Origin: Diatrype stigma
Taxonomy: Eukaryota; Ascomycota; Sordariomycetes; Xylariales; Diatrypaceae
Direction: 5' to 3'
Length of the DNA stretch: 28,404 nucleotides
NCBI GenBank assembly: GCA_022225965.2
Contig: JAKJXP020000199.1
Location: 1 to 28,404, forward strand
The position numbers were made by a program, and so were the translations under genes. The notes under the pieces were generated by a model. That model was not told where the DNA came from and searched no databases. It saw only the letters and a list, made by a program, of their open reading frames with translations. Shown here piece after piece: positions 10,911 through 23,926 of the stretch (positions within the stretch are counted from its first letter, which is position 1; each line of letters starts with the position of its first letter).

Positions 10911-10930
10911 TAACCCTAACCCTAACCCTA
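10911..10930. repeat. Interstitial telomere-type repeat (TAACCC)3
   Basis: Three perfect TAACCC units plus TA occur inside the long SEC24 to MAP kinase interval, far from any chromosome end visible here. The complement is the TTAGGG unit used by filamentous ascomycete telomeres. Short tracts like this can arise from telomerase-mediated break repair or serve as Rap1/Tbf1-type factor sites. Confidence 0.85.
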
Positions 10931-11559
10931 TGCTTAAACGATGTCAGTTTAGGATCTCTTTTCTATCACTAATTATCTTATACGACTAATTACATGTCCC
11001 GCGTGTATGTGTATGTGACCCTCGGAACATGACCATTGCCAAGTACATATCAAACATTGCTTGGTCTTACGTGAAATATGAAATCCATCGAGATAGGCAC
11101 TTAGGTACGCAATACCAACCCAATGATGCCCTTACGTCACTATAAAGCCTCCCCCTTCCCTGAGGGGTTAATGCCCTTACGAAGGCCGTGGTCTCGAATG
11201 CCGCAAGTTACTACCTACCTATGTAGTGCTTATTCATGATGGACAGGTATAGCTAGTCAACGAATCACGATCCAGGTCACATGTATGTAGCTACTGGCAC
11301 ATTGGTTGTCGGTCGGTCGGTCAGCATTGGGCTGACTACCTTGCTGAGAGTTTCGATGGTTTCAAGGTCATGAAACACACGCGCCGGCGGCCTGAAGAGG
11401 TCGAGGGCGGCAAGGTCGGGCTGTCGGGCGCCTAACTAGATGACGGGATCGTCTGATTGGTCCGTCAAGCGTGTCGGTATGTGATGCATCCGCAACGAAT
11501 CACGGGTTACGGAGGACTAAACATCCAGAATAGCCACCCCATGCAATCTAGGTAGATAG

Positions 11560-11622
11560 ATACAATACCTGCTACATACCTACATACCTACATACCTACA
11601 CATACCTACCTCCTACGTAGGA
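11560..11622. repeat. TACCTA / TACATACC microsatellite
   Basis: Repeated CTACATACC units ending in TACCTACCTCCTACGTAGGA. This is one of several TACCTA-rich patches in the noncoding parts of the window (others near 5160-5190, 11208-11225, 12830-12880, 14030-14078 and 23440-23515). Confidence 0.7.
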
Positions 11623-12650
11623 AGGGAAAGCTCCAATGCTCAGGTAAACCCGCCAAATCGGGACTCAACCCCTCCTTCCCCTCACCTCCTTTTTTGTACA
11701 TTGGTGCCTCTAGTGCCCTGGCTGCAGGTGCTCATGGGATGTATGATGTATTGTAAATTGTAAAGGTACTTACAGCATGTAGTGTAGGTACTGAAGCCAT
11801 CGTAATCACCCAACTTGAAATCATCATCTAACAAACGTCAAATCCAACTGTAAATTCAACAGTCAGGTTTGGACCTAGACGTAGCTCCCGGTACAAGTCC
11901 ATCCAGCCTGTCTTTAACGGTCTTGCTGGTTTAGAACCCACGTGGGAGTAACTAGGTACCCGAGCCTCGAGTCAACGTCCGTCAGACAGACAGACTTCGA
12001 CAACCTCGAAGGTCCGCTCCCGTCCCGCCTTTCGGTGCGTTATCGGGTCAGGTGTACAATACATATACCGTACAATATAGGTACTGCAATGCAGAAGGTA
12101 GGTATGCACGAGGCGATAGATTCCGGTTTGCCCACTCGTTTTGTTTGTTTCCTGCCTCGTTCGGAAAGTCATGAATAAGGCCGGCGTGATATAAACAATT
12201 ATTGAGCTGTGGTCTTTCAATATCACCCATTAGCCATCACCGTAGCAGCTGCTCGTCCAAGTGGTCGTCTCACCATCATCTTCAGAAAGCCCACTTAATC
12301 CATTGATCTGCAGACATATGTACTTGTCTATTCTACACGTGAGGTCGGAGGCTTTTGACGCCCTTTGAAGCTTGAAACTCTTACATACTTACGTAGGCTG
12401 TTTCCTGCTGTTTCCTGCTATTTTCTGAAGGGTATATTGGACACAAAAGCGGGTGCCAAAACACTGACACTGCCAATGTGTCTGTGTTAGTCTGTGTTGC
12501 TGCTTGCTACATGTAAGTACATATGTACCTAGGAAATACCTAGACTATAATACCTGTATACTTGTTGCGGGCACAGACATCATATCCAGCTCCCTTGGCC
12601 CCAGCGTGTGGGCCACTCCTTAAGGGCTGTTATCCACCAGTAGTGTAACG

Positions 12651-14627
12651 CCATCGTTACCTGCTGTGCTCCGATACACCCTAACTAAGGTAATACTTAC
12701 ATACAACATACAACATACATACATACATGGATATGTATCTCCTCACATCTGCCCGCACCGCCCCCAACAACCAATACCACACGGCCATTTCCCATACAGC
12801 CCACAACTACGAAGTACCACCTGTAAGTACCTAGGTACCTACCTCCTACATATGTACATATGTATGTACCTACCTCAGGTATACACACACATCACACCCC
12901 GCAGCAACAGCAGCAGTAGCCAACCCAACTCCCACTGCAACTCGCAAAGTCCAGGTGAGCGACCTGTTGTTCATTTCACATTCGATATCCGAGTGTTCGA
13001 GTGTGAAACACCATTTTGTCCTCAACTCATCTTCGCTGCGAAGTTTCAACCTAGGCCGGAACCCACAAGCTAACCAACAGCCTGTTTCGAAGACTAGCAA
13101 AAAGCCGATCTACCGCTGTCTGTAGATCGGGCGCGGGGCAAATCTACGCAGACAACCTTGACAACCTTGACACTTGACACTTGACACTTGACAACCGACC
13201 TTACCTACTCTACTACCTTAGCCTCCTCCCGTCTTTCGACAGTTCTGTGTACCCGTCCCGTCCACCGTCCTTGAGAGATCAGAGTTCGGAGTCCAAAGCT
13301 CAGGTCACAATCAACCCACCTGGTTACAATAACCAGAGCAGACTCATATATCGTACGTATCGTTCCCTACCGCACCTACTGCACCGTACCGCATCGCATC
13401 TGTAAGTAAGCAATATCACCTCTTCTCATTTACTCCTTCGAGGAGATCATACAGGAAGGCCTGTCACCACCAAGCACCACACACCACGCACCAGGCAAGC
13501 TGCCATCCATATCGACATCCATATCAACATCCATATCAACCCGGGATACCCTACCAACATGCCTATGCCTACCGTGCAACTTCAGGACCATGTACCTATC
13601 GTTCTGTACATCTGCCTATGTTCGTTCTCCCTGTGTTCTCCGGCAGATAAGCTTTCCAATCTCCCGGCCAGCCCCTTCAGTTCTCTGGACCCGACCCTGA
13701 AAGACCAGACGAAGCGTCCCAACTTCTGTAACAAAGGGGGTGTCTGGCGTGTCCCACTTCAGCCAATCTCTGCATGCACCATCGAGCACCATCAGCACTA
13801 TCAAGCTTCGTCTCCAGTCGCATGCTGGTAAAATCCCCTTAGCCGGCTTGGATTAAGAGCTTAGGGGTGCACAAGCGAGAAACGACATTCCACGAGCGTT
13901 CTAAAGCGAGTCATAGTGTGGCCGGCCTTATGGCATCCACCCACCCCTGACCCGACCCCTTTCGGATCTGAGGATCCTCACAGCTCTCGGACCTGCGATC
14001 CTCCAGCCCAAGTCGTTCATATCACCACCTACCTATACCTGCCTCTACCTACCTACACCTACCTACACCTACCTACTGGCCTGCAGTCGTTCCGTTCCGC
14101 CTTGCCTTGTCTTTGTTTTGACGGGCATTTCCTCTTCATCTTGGCCGCATCCCCAGCCTGATCCATACTAACTAAGATATCCTATCCAGTTTTCAGGCCA
14201 CATCAGCTGAGACCCATTCCAGTACAAAGAACGGGACGGATTGACATTCGACCCCTGCACAATAAAGAAGATACTTGCTGCTGTGCGCCTATAAAGCAAG
14301 CAAAACCTAAGTTTGCGTCTACGACAGCGATCTTCTCTAACAAGATCGAAAGCTCTTCGACCTTGACGTTTGACGGCGCCCTATCTTCTATCTTCACCTC
14401 GATTGATCAGGCATTCGAGTTGCGTCCGAAGGAAACATCTCGCGCTTCGTCATTCTGTGCCGGCATCCATTTACACGACGACCGATTCAACGAGACATAG
14501 TATTGAGGGATTGGCTTCTGAGGGAATCAAGCAGAGCTTCCCCCAGCTTTCTTCATCTCTTATATATTCTACTGTTGGCCTGTTATAGTCGATCCGAGCT
14601 ACTCACTCCGGCTTTTCGCAAGCAACC
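12651..14627 (+). other. Candidate spliced leader or noncoding transcript upstream of the MAP kinase
   Basis: No conserved protein is recognised, but several plus-strand intron-like signals occur. The best is 12955-13080: GTGAGC donor, GCTAAC branch site at about 13069-13074 and CAACAG acceptor. Others are 12823-12878 (GTAAGT to CTCAG) and 13402-13454 (GTAAGT to ACAG). A perfect TACTAAC at 14166-14172 is followed by CCAG at 14189. This pattern suggests that transcription starts far upstream of the kinase ATG and the leader is spliced. The ORFs at 12666-13073, 13181-13405 and 13559-13831 would then be upstream ORFs or chance. Tandem GACAACCTT and GACACTT units lie at 13151-13197. Confidence 0.4.
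13151..13197. repeat. GACAACCTT / GACACTT tandem repeat
   Basis: Two GACAACCTT units are followed by three GACACTT units and a further GACAACC. The array lies in the putative kinase leader region. Confidence 0.75.
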
Positions 14628-15920
<1,293 letters not shown>

Positions 15921-16151
15921 GAACGAGAACTACTGGAGAGAGAGGGGTTGGCCGGCATGCTTGCGAAGGCGATCAGAGGTCTCTGGGTAACTCCCCAGCA
16001 GCCAACACCACCCCCTAGCAATGCACATGCTTCCCCTAGGAAGTCTGTTTCTTCTATGAAGTCTGCTGCTTCTGGAAAGTCAATTTCTCGGAAATCGCTT
16101 CCCAAAGGAGACAAGGACGATGCTGGAAAGAAAGGCGCTACGACTAAATGA
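15921..16151 (+). other. In-frame open stretch directly after the MAP kinase stop
   Basis: After the kinase TAG (15918-15920) the same frame stays open for 76 codons to TGA at 16149-16151. The peptide would start ERELLEREGLAGMLAKAI, then have a Pro-rich part and a Ser/Lys-rich tail with repeated KSxxS units (KSVSS, KSAAS, KSISR) and a charged end. An ATG at 15957 could start a separate 65-residue ORF. It may be untranslated 3' UTR, a readthrough or alternative C-terminus, or a small gene. I cannot identify a family. Confidence 0.35.
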
Positions 16152-18027
16152 AGGGAAATCCCCACGCATCACAGAGGTTTCCCACGGCATGATTTGGCAT
16201 AGCCAGCGACAAGATAAGCGTTAATGTTGGGAAACCACCCTAGCAAGCGAACGATATTCATCGAGATAGGAGTCGGGAGCGATACGTGAGGGGGCGTATG
16301 GTCCAAAACACGGATGTCATAGACCATGTGCTTGCTTGCTTAGTTGCCACCTTGAGAGAAAAAAGAAAGAAGAAAAGAAAAAAAAAACAAACACGTGTCG
16401 GTCCTGTATATGTATAGACGGGATCTCGTTTTATCTGTTCTGGACGGACTCGTGAGAGTTTGGATGAATAGATGAAGGGATGGATGCATGCATGGACGGG
16501 CGGACGGACAGATGGAAAGGATGGATGGATGGATATCGTCTTTTTTACTAATTTCCCTCCCACATTGTGCTTTTTCTTTTATATACTGCTATAGTAGTAA
16601 ACTCAGGCTCCTTTTTTCATCCTACCGTTCTGGCTTAATCAGACTTGTGCATGTGTATCTGTATATGTGTAGCCATCAGACTGCTCAACGTTTGTAGGCA
16701 CGTAGTAGGATGGACCTCTAGCTATTTGCTGACCAAGATCGAATCCGGGTCTAGAGCGTCATCTGGGGGGGAGGACTCACCTATCCATGGCAGTTTGTGT
16801 ATATCGAAGATGGAACCCCAGTTCATCCGCCCCCTTTCTATTCACGGGTGAGGTAAGGTAAGGCAAGGAAGACAGGACAAGAGAGGATAGGACGGCGGCA
16901 TGCATAATTTCTGGCGAATCTCTCGCTTTGTTTGGGCGTTTCTTTCATGAATAAATCCTACCTCTTCGTCCCTTATTTCTCCCCCCTCCCCCCTTTAATT
17001 CAGAGAGACATTTCGGAAACAAGTGCAACTACTTATTCATTCCACCTTGGGGTGGTGATCCTCTTCGAAATATATCAAGTACCTAGACGGGTTAAAACGA
17101 AGTGATGGACGTGATGAGTTAGATGCTACTTAATACTTACTACTACCACACAAAGTATACAAACAGGCAAGACTGAGACCCATTTAAGGTAAGGAAGGGG
17201 TTCGTAAGGAAGAAAACCTTCGATTATTCTCCTAATTCTCACTTTCTTTCCTCGCTTCCAGGTCAGTGCCCTACCTATAACACAGCACAGCACAACACAG
17301 TATGGCGTGTCGTGTAGTGTCAATGTATAGCCATCAACTCAGCCCAACCCAGTCACCACCCATTCCTCCATGAGAGGGGAGGGGAGGAGTGTGGCGCGGG
17401 CTTTAAGTCCATTCACGTTCGTTTTTCGACGATTCGAAGATTTCGCGAACGAGCGAGCAATCAATCAATCCATCACTCCATCAAATACGTACAATTCCCA
17501 CGTCCGTAGGTTTAAATAAGTTTGGGTTTCATAGCTACAGCTCTATTGATATAATTAAACAGAAAAAATAGCTAGAGCAAATAGATCTCATGACTATAAC
17601 AACACAACAAGACACGGCTTTGCCGCTTTTTCGCCCGCCAGCCCGCCCTGCCTTGCCTTGCCCTGCCCTATCCCGCCTTGCCTGCCTGCCTGCCGTCCTG
17701 TTTATTCTATGTTGATCGCTGATGCAAAACAAAACAAAACAAACAAACAAGCTTGTGAAGAAAAGAATGCAACGCAACGTAACGCAACGCAACGCAACGC
17801 AACGACGCGGGGATGGGGTATTGGGTATTGGTATTGATAACAGTAAGATGGACGTATGGATGTATGGATGTATCGGATGGGTGGACGGTATGATAGTAGT
17901 AGACGACAACAACAACAATTGCCTATGTAGGTAGTCAGAGAGGAAAAAGATGACGATGACGCTCATAATCCTCCGGATCCCTCTCCTTCCCCTTCCCCTC
18001 CCCATTGCCCGGCTCATCCGTCTGCAA
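16152..18027. other. Convergent 3' region between the MAP kinase and the exportin
   Basis: No gene is recognised. The region holds purine-rich A/G tracts near 16357-16390, GGATGGATG repeats near 16450-16535, pyrimidine and CCTTG/CCTGC repeats near 17640-17700, AAAC repeats near 17725-17750 and a CAACG pentamer array at 17769-17804. Short ORFs (16258-16563 minus, 16488-16697 plus) lack family marks. Both flanking genes should end transcription here. Confidence 0.6.
17769..17804. repeat. GCAAC pentamer tandem array
   Basis: Seven near-perfect pentamer units (one with a T substitution) lie just downstream of the exportin stop, about 225 bp away. It is a slippage-type microsatellite. Confidence 0.8.
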
Positions 18028-21000
18028 CTACTGGAACAAGTTCGCGAGGCCGTCGAGGTTGCTGTCGGCGTTGTTGGCATCCCCCTCGTTGTTGTTGGCG
18101 TTGGCGGTGCCATCCCCGCCGCCGCTGGGGCCTGCCTGGGACGGGACCGTCATGAACTGCTGCGCCATCTTGCTGCGGGCGGGCCGTTTGCTCGTGGACG
18201 AATGGCCTTTCGTGCTGGACGGGAGCCCGATGCTCTTGCTCAGCTTGCCCATCTCGGAGATACTGACACCCTTGAGGTCGCGCAGCAGGTCGAGCACCGT
18301 TGCCCGCTGCTGGCGGCTCGACGTGTCCTTGCGCAGCATGAATTCGACCTTGCTGTTCACCTCGTCCGGGTTCATGTTGGGGAGCGACAGCAGCACTTCC
18401 CGCGGCGTGGACGTCAGGTGCGAGTAGGACACGATGATGGTGGCGATGAGCGAGGCGAGCTCCTTCTGGAGCTCGACGAAATAGGGCTCGTGGATGGAAG
18501 TGATGCACGCCTTGACGACATCCGATGATATGTACTGCCGGATAACCGACGCCGTTGCGGCCGGAATGGACCCATCGGGCTTGGTAGACGTACCCCCGCC
18601 TTCGCTCGGATCCGGCTCGGGCACAGCAAATTCGGGAACGATGGAGCGGAACACCCGCAGGATGATACCACAGCACCGGGTATCTCGCATCCGTATAACG
18701 TGGGTGCAGAACATTAAAAGAGGCTCAACAATGGATGACTGCATGAGGCAGAATTTCCGCAACGTAGGGTGGCCCTTTGCAACCTCATCAGAGACTGTCG
18801 GATCGCTTGGTCGGTCTTCGTTGCATAGGTCAGCAAGGAGCATTAGATACCGTCAAAGCCTGAACTTACTAGCACGTGCCGGGTCCAAAAAGTCCGCCAC
18901 CATCATGACTGACGTGTATGTCAATTGTCGTAGGATGCTTTCCGATTTCATTTCTTCTGTCAAAGCGTCTCCGCCTGTCTTGGTGCCTTGCTGCTGCTCG
19001 ATCTTCATCCACTCCGAGTTGACTTTGGCATCCATTTGTTGACAGCAAGCCGCTAGGATGGGGGGCAAAAAGTGCTCCCGTAGCTGGACCGGACAGTTGT
19101 CTACCAGGTGCCTAACCAGGTTAAGAAGGTTGATCAACTGATGAGCGGAAAGGTTGAAAGAGTCAGCGAGGAGGGAGTGAGCTAAAGGTCCAGGAAGCTC
19201 CCCAAATCCATAGAACTGGGTATCCATTCGTGACATGCAGTAGAGGATGGCATAGCACGACTCCCTGACGAAACGAACGGCCCCTCGTACCGTTGAAGCG
19301 AAGCCCTCCATCGTGGACTTCTTCTCTAGGACGCGGGCGTAAAAATCGTCTTTGCTCCCCTCTGAAATACCCGCTTGCCAGAACCTATCTGTTAGGAGCC
19401 GGCTTACTATGCCTCGCATCTCTGGCGGAAGTCCTATCCAGTTGTTCGGGGTATGAGCGGCATGTGCATGGCTGCAGTTTTGGTTAGCAGCCTGGAAGCA
19501 GATGTAGTTGCGATATACATTCAGGCTTACTTGATGAAATTCAGTAACTCCGGTAGGATGACAGGCAGACCACCCTGCCAGAGCGCAAAAGAAACCTGCA
19601 AAGGTTGGGTGTCCTTCTTGTCAAGCTTCTCGATTGAACAAGTCAGGAATGACTTTGTAGGTCGTAAGGGCAACGCCTAAAGCATGGCATTAGCAAAATT
19701 CCAGGGGTTGGCGTGAGAGATCACAAACCGTCTGCCGCTCTTCGATCTCGGCCTGTAAAGCTTGACCCTCGGCATCCAGCTCAACGGCACCCCAATCACC
19801 CATCTCATGCATGCGTTTTCGTGAGATATAGTCCTGAGCTTTATCAAGAGCTAACAGCGAACAAAAGCCAGGAAATGATGTAAGGCCCTGTTTGAGACCC
19901 TGGTTTTGCCATAGAGACTTGACAGGATCAATAAACCCCTGCAATTTCTGTACTTTTGTGGCTTGGTCAAGCCGGCTGGATCGATGACTTCAAGATGTCA
20001 GACATTTCCAACAATATGGATATGGAAATGGATTTATGACTTACACAATAGTGAAGAGAAATGTTTGGTATGTGATCTGGCGCTTATCATCTAGCGTACC
20101 AGATGCAATCATCTCATTGACCTTAGCCTCGATCTGGTCATAGACGTCCTAAAATACTGTCAGCTTCTTGTATGCTTGGTAGCTGGGGGAGGCTCCCATA
20201 CCAATAAATGATCCGGCATCTTCGCAGCGAGCCTTTGAAGTTCAGCCAGACTCTCGCTCTGCAGCTCCTTGATAGCATCTGTGTATGCGCGATGCTCAGG
20301 ATGTGTTGATGGCCATGTCACCAGTATATGCTCCAAAACTTTGAGCATAAAGGCTGGTTTTCTATCGAGAGCAGACGTCGAAAATGCAACCAGCAGTTGC
20401 AGTATCCGTTTCCGGATTAATGGATCCTAAGTCTGTAAGCCAAGTTCAGAGAGTCCATAATGGCTGCATATATGCCTTACCTCGATATTCATGCCGAGCA
20501 AGCGATCACACCACATCTCTAAGTTGTCTTCTAAAGCTGCCAATTCTTGCTCCTAACAGAAGTTTAGCATATGGCACCCAGAATATCGGAAGCAAACGTA
20601 CATGTTGCTGGTTGTCACCATGGGACTTGGATTTCCACTTCCCGAAGCCTTTCAACGCAGCTTCGATCACTGTCGCCTGCGCATCAACGCGCAGAACAGA
20701 CTGGGATGACTTGGAGTAGGTTGCAACTAGGAAACAATTAGACTGGCATTGCAAGGAAGAATCAAAAGAAGACTGACTATCGAAGGGCGGTTGATTTTCA
20801 TATAAGTGCTCGAGAATGTTCTGGGTCTGGGCAAGGATATGGCTCATGGCATCGGCGACCTTTATATGGACGATAGCTTCTATAACGTTGGAGCTGAAAC
20901 GTCTATAGTTGCCGAGGAAAGCGTGTCGCTCAGGAACCGTATCTGTGTCTTCTAGGAGGAAAATCAAGGTCGGGTCCGGTGTATCCTCCGGCAGGTTCTC

Positions 21001-22437
21001 GTATCGCAGAAGTCTCGAGCTGCATACCTCGAGTAGCGGTCCCACGAAGCTGGGGATATCTGATATGCTTGGTCCAAGAGATCGGTGGTTCAGAAGGCGC
21101 GCCCAGGTAATGAGCATGGGAATGGATACAAGAAGGCTCTGGTGTTGGGTGATTAGAAGGACCAGCTGCAGGAACCCCTGGAAATCGACTCTTTCCGAGT
21201 CCGCGGGCAAGACAGCAAAACGTCGATCCATGTAGTTTCCGAGATATGAGACCACCTAGGCAAGTTCCTTGTTAGACCAGCTGTACCACAATCTGATGAA
21301 TGTTCCCGACTTACCTCTGATAACTTCTTGGCAACCTGGTATTTATCATCGTCGATATCTTCTGGATCCACAGCAGCCCATTCGAAAAGCTGTCTGAAGA
21401 GCTCCACGTGATCGCGGCTATATAAAGGAACGACAAGATCCAAGAATTCCTGATCGACGAAGCTCGAACGGCTATATAACGAGTGCATAACCTCCAATGA
21501 TGCCTGCACTTGGTTAGCTAGTGATTATTGCGCAGGCTAATTGGGACAGATCTACCTTCTGTACTGCAACATGAGAGGTGCGGAGAGCATTGCAGAGAGC
21601 TGGCACACATCCCGAGGCAGTGACAGCATTTGGGATGACCCAGGGCATCAACGAATTTAGCACGGCGAGAGCTCGAACTGCACAGCTTTGGATGTCCTCG
21701 TTGTTCTGTATATCACCGCCCAGGCACTGACCCAGCAGCTCTACGACTCTTACGAGCCAGCCTTCGTTTCCGGATCGGACGTCTGGGCCGGCCTGTCGGT
21801 TCGGATATGTTTCTAGGAGGACGGCAGCAGGGGTGAACACTTCAACGGAAGCTTTACTAAGAACCCCCTCGCGCACCGTTACTGCCGGGTCATCGCCGCT
21901 AAATACCTCATCCGATATGGACTCCAGGATGCTTAAGACGAGCTCTTTATGAACAGCAGAATTAGGAACCTGCCAGAGCCGCACCAGGTTCGAGTCCATG
22001 TCCATCCAGTCGGCGACCCAGCTCCTCTTTGCGACCTCCACCCATAATACGGCGATTTTATTTCTTAGATACGCAGGGTCGTCCCTGGATATGGTCTGCG
22101 ACAGCTCTAGAACCCAGTTGCGCAGAGCAGTGGCCTGGGGAGGGGTGTAGTAGGCCCACTTGTGCTTGATTGCATGTTCGAGTAACGAGAGGGCATAGTG
22201 TCGTACTACGGGGGACTGGCTCTTATCGGAAGCGAGGTTGAAGCCGTGCGAGGGCGCTGCGTCTGTATGTTTCACCTCCTCGAGGAATACTTGGGCGTCT
22301 TTGCGATCGGGATTGGATGAGTACGGGCTGTAAACTACTTCGAGGGCCTTGTGAATCTTAGGCAGGATGTCCATGCCGTTGCTGTGGCCGTTGGGGCCAC
22401 CCAGCCCCGAGGTCCCGTTGCTTGCAAGGGTAGCCAT
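18028..22437 (-). CDS. MSN5: Exportin-5/Msn5-type karyopherin, eleven exons
   Basis: This is an importin-beta superfamily nuclear export receptor that carries cargo with Ran-GTP. Exons on the minus strand: 22437-21556, 21503-21315, 21255-20778, 20726-20602, 20552-20481, 20426-20202, 20148-20045, 19975-19729, 19676-19531, 19471-18870, 18815-18028. They join in frame to 1285 residues, in the family range. Introns are 49-69 nt; several have clear GCTAAC/GCTAAT branch sites. The importin-beta N-terminal region covers about residues 24-95 ([18 protein letters not shown] at 77-94), followed by the Xpo1-like domain ([35 protein letters not shown]) and helical HEAT-type sequence to about residue 1220. 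The tail is Ser/Lys then Asn/Asp-rich and ends LANLFQ. Sequence is closest to Msn5/KapL/exportin-5 as I remember them, not Crm1. The start at 22437 is the first ATG of the open frame; M22 is an alternative. Donors GTCAGT (exon 3) and GTTTGT (exon 8) are weak but keep frame and family sequence. Confidence 0.9.
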
Positions 22438-23926
22438 TGAGTGCAGCAGGAAATCGTACGATAAGGCAGCTGTAGCTGCGGCGACGATGGTGAGGTCGGC
22501 GACGGCAGCAGCAGCGGCACCGGTGATAGCGTTACGAAGAACGGGCACCAGCAATAACACACCACAACAGCGACGGCAGCTGCTTCCACAATGCTAGTAT
22601 GGTCAGGCCTATAGAGGTAAGAACTTCCGAGTGAGCGTGCGGGTGAATCTAGGTACTACTCCGGTGACTATGAGGGCTGATCATCAGGCAGGATCTCCAG
22701 GTTTCTGAATATTTCCAGATTCCGAATTCCCGAGTCCTGATTCCAGAGTCCCTCTATGCTTCCAAGGTCCAAGGTTAGGGATTCAAGAGAGGTCAAGATG
22801 TATTCCGCGACGCGATGTGAGGCTAGAAATCCAAGATGGACTAATAGTAGGTAAGGTATAAGGCAAGTAAGTCGCGTCTACCGCAATGCTGCCGCAATGC
22901 CACCGTAACTCGGCAACTTATGACTTGGAGAAACCCGGAGTTCGAATGGGTGTAGCGTGGGACTGCCAAGGGTAGGTACTTAGGCAGTTGGGTGGGTGTG
23001 AGTCAACAGCTGACTGGGCAGTTAATGCTAACGTTAGGAGACGTCAAGCGTTGATACGTTGATACGTTCGTTACTGCTGCAGGTGTTTGAGGTGCAATGG
23101 ATGGATCATGGATGTCAGAATGTGCGAGGTGCAGGTGTGAATGGTGAATGGTGAATGGCGAATGGTGCAGATGGTGCAGATGGTGCAGATGGTGCAGATG
23201 GTGCAGGTGCTGAGCTGATTGATATGTCGATTGGCTTTGTCGTGTGATTGAATACCTCAGGGCTGATAATTGGAAGACGATAAGATGAGGGTAAACCAGC
23301 TGAGCAGGTACATACATACATAACGTACGTACATGTAGTACTAGATGTGGTGAGCCTGGACGCTACGCGCGTGTTGGTGGCAGCAATGGCTTAGGCAGGT
23401 ACAACGGTGTAGTGCCCAACGTGCGCGCCTAGATACTATAAACTACCTAGATAAACTACCTAGTAGTATGCATGTGAGGATACATACATACCTACATATA
23501 TGTATGTAGACTAGACTGGCTGCTGAACGCCTGGAACCCCACCTGCAACTGCAACTGCAGCTCTAAATCGGCACATTGTCGTTTTTAGCAGGCTTCTGGA
23601 ACACACGCCACTAACTGCCTAGTAGCCAGAATTAGAACGCTCTCGACAGCTCCGATCCACTGAAACTCTGGAAACATCCCTAATTTGGAACAAAACGAAC
23701 CACTGGCCCTCCCCGGTCTACGCCTCGCTGTGTCGAAGCTGCGGGGTGAGTCAGTCATCATACAGCGCAGCACTACCTAACCAGCTTAACCTTAGGTCCT
23801 TGGGTAACCCCCAAAGCATGAACTGACAGCTGCGTGATATGCAAATAGCATCAGTACCTACTTAGTAGGTATGTCGAATTTGGTTCATCCAACCAGCTTC
23901 TCCTTATATTCTACCTAGGCCGGGGG
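22438..23926. other. Exportin promoter and DPH7 3' end region
   Basis: No gene is recognised. It holds the upstream region of the exportin, with CAG/CGG-rich sequence just before the start. A 7-bp and 9-bp tandem array lies at 23138-23206 and TACCTA/TACATA repeats at about 23440-23515. ORFs at 23003-23317 (minus) are translations of the tandem repeats (HHLHHLHH) and are not credible genes. Confidence 0.6.
23138..23206. repeat. Compound tandem array: TGAATGG x4 then ATGGTGCAG x5
   Basis: Four heptamer units (23138-23165, the last with C for T) run directly into five perfect nonamer units (23162-23206), which share the ATGG core. It lies about 700 bp upstream of the exportin start. Confidence 0.85.

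Larger units (their letters stand above)
10140..12650. other. Gene-poor intergenic region after SEC24
   Basis: I see no recognisable protein, tRNA or rRNA. The region holds the SEC24 3' UTR, a TAACCC telomere-type tract at 10911-10930, a GGTCGGTCGGTCGG-like repeat near 11309-11323 and TACCTA/TACATACC repeats near 11560-11620. Short ORFs here (for example 10431-10754 minus and 11942-12178 plus) have no family signature and poor coding character. Confidence 0.6.

Noticed and set aside
12666..13073. 135-residue ORF as a protein gene
   Set aside because: Tyr/His/Pro-rich translation of TACATA repeats, no family, and it runs through a strong candidate intron (12955-13080).
22438..22560. Upstream extension of the exportin to a GTG at 22560
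   Set aside because: The extra segment is Ala/Leu low complexity with no ATG; family similarity starts after the ATG at 22437.
22930..22965. GAGTTCGAATGGG as a tRNA T-loop
   Set aside because: No acceptor stem, D-arm or anticodon arm can be placed at proper spacing.
23138..23206. CRISPR-like array
   Set aside because: Units are contiguous 7- and 9-mers without spacers, in a eukaryotic nuclear context.
23003..23317. HHLHHLHH repeat protein on the minus strand
   Set aside because: It is the translation of the ATGGTGCAG tandem array, not a credible gene.
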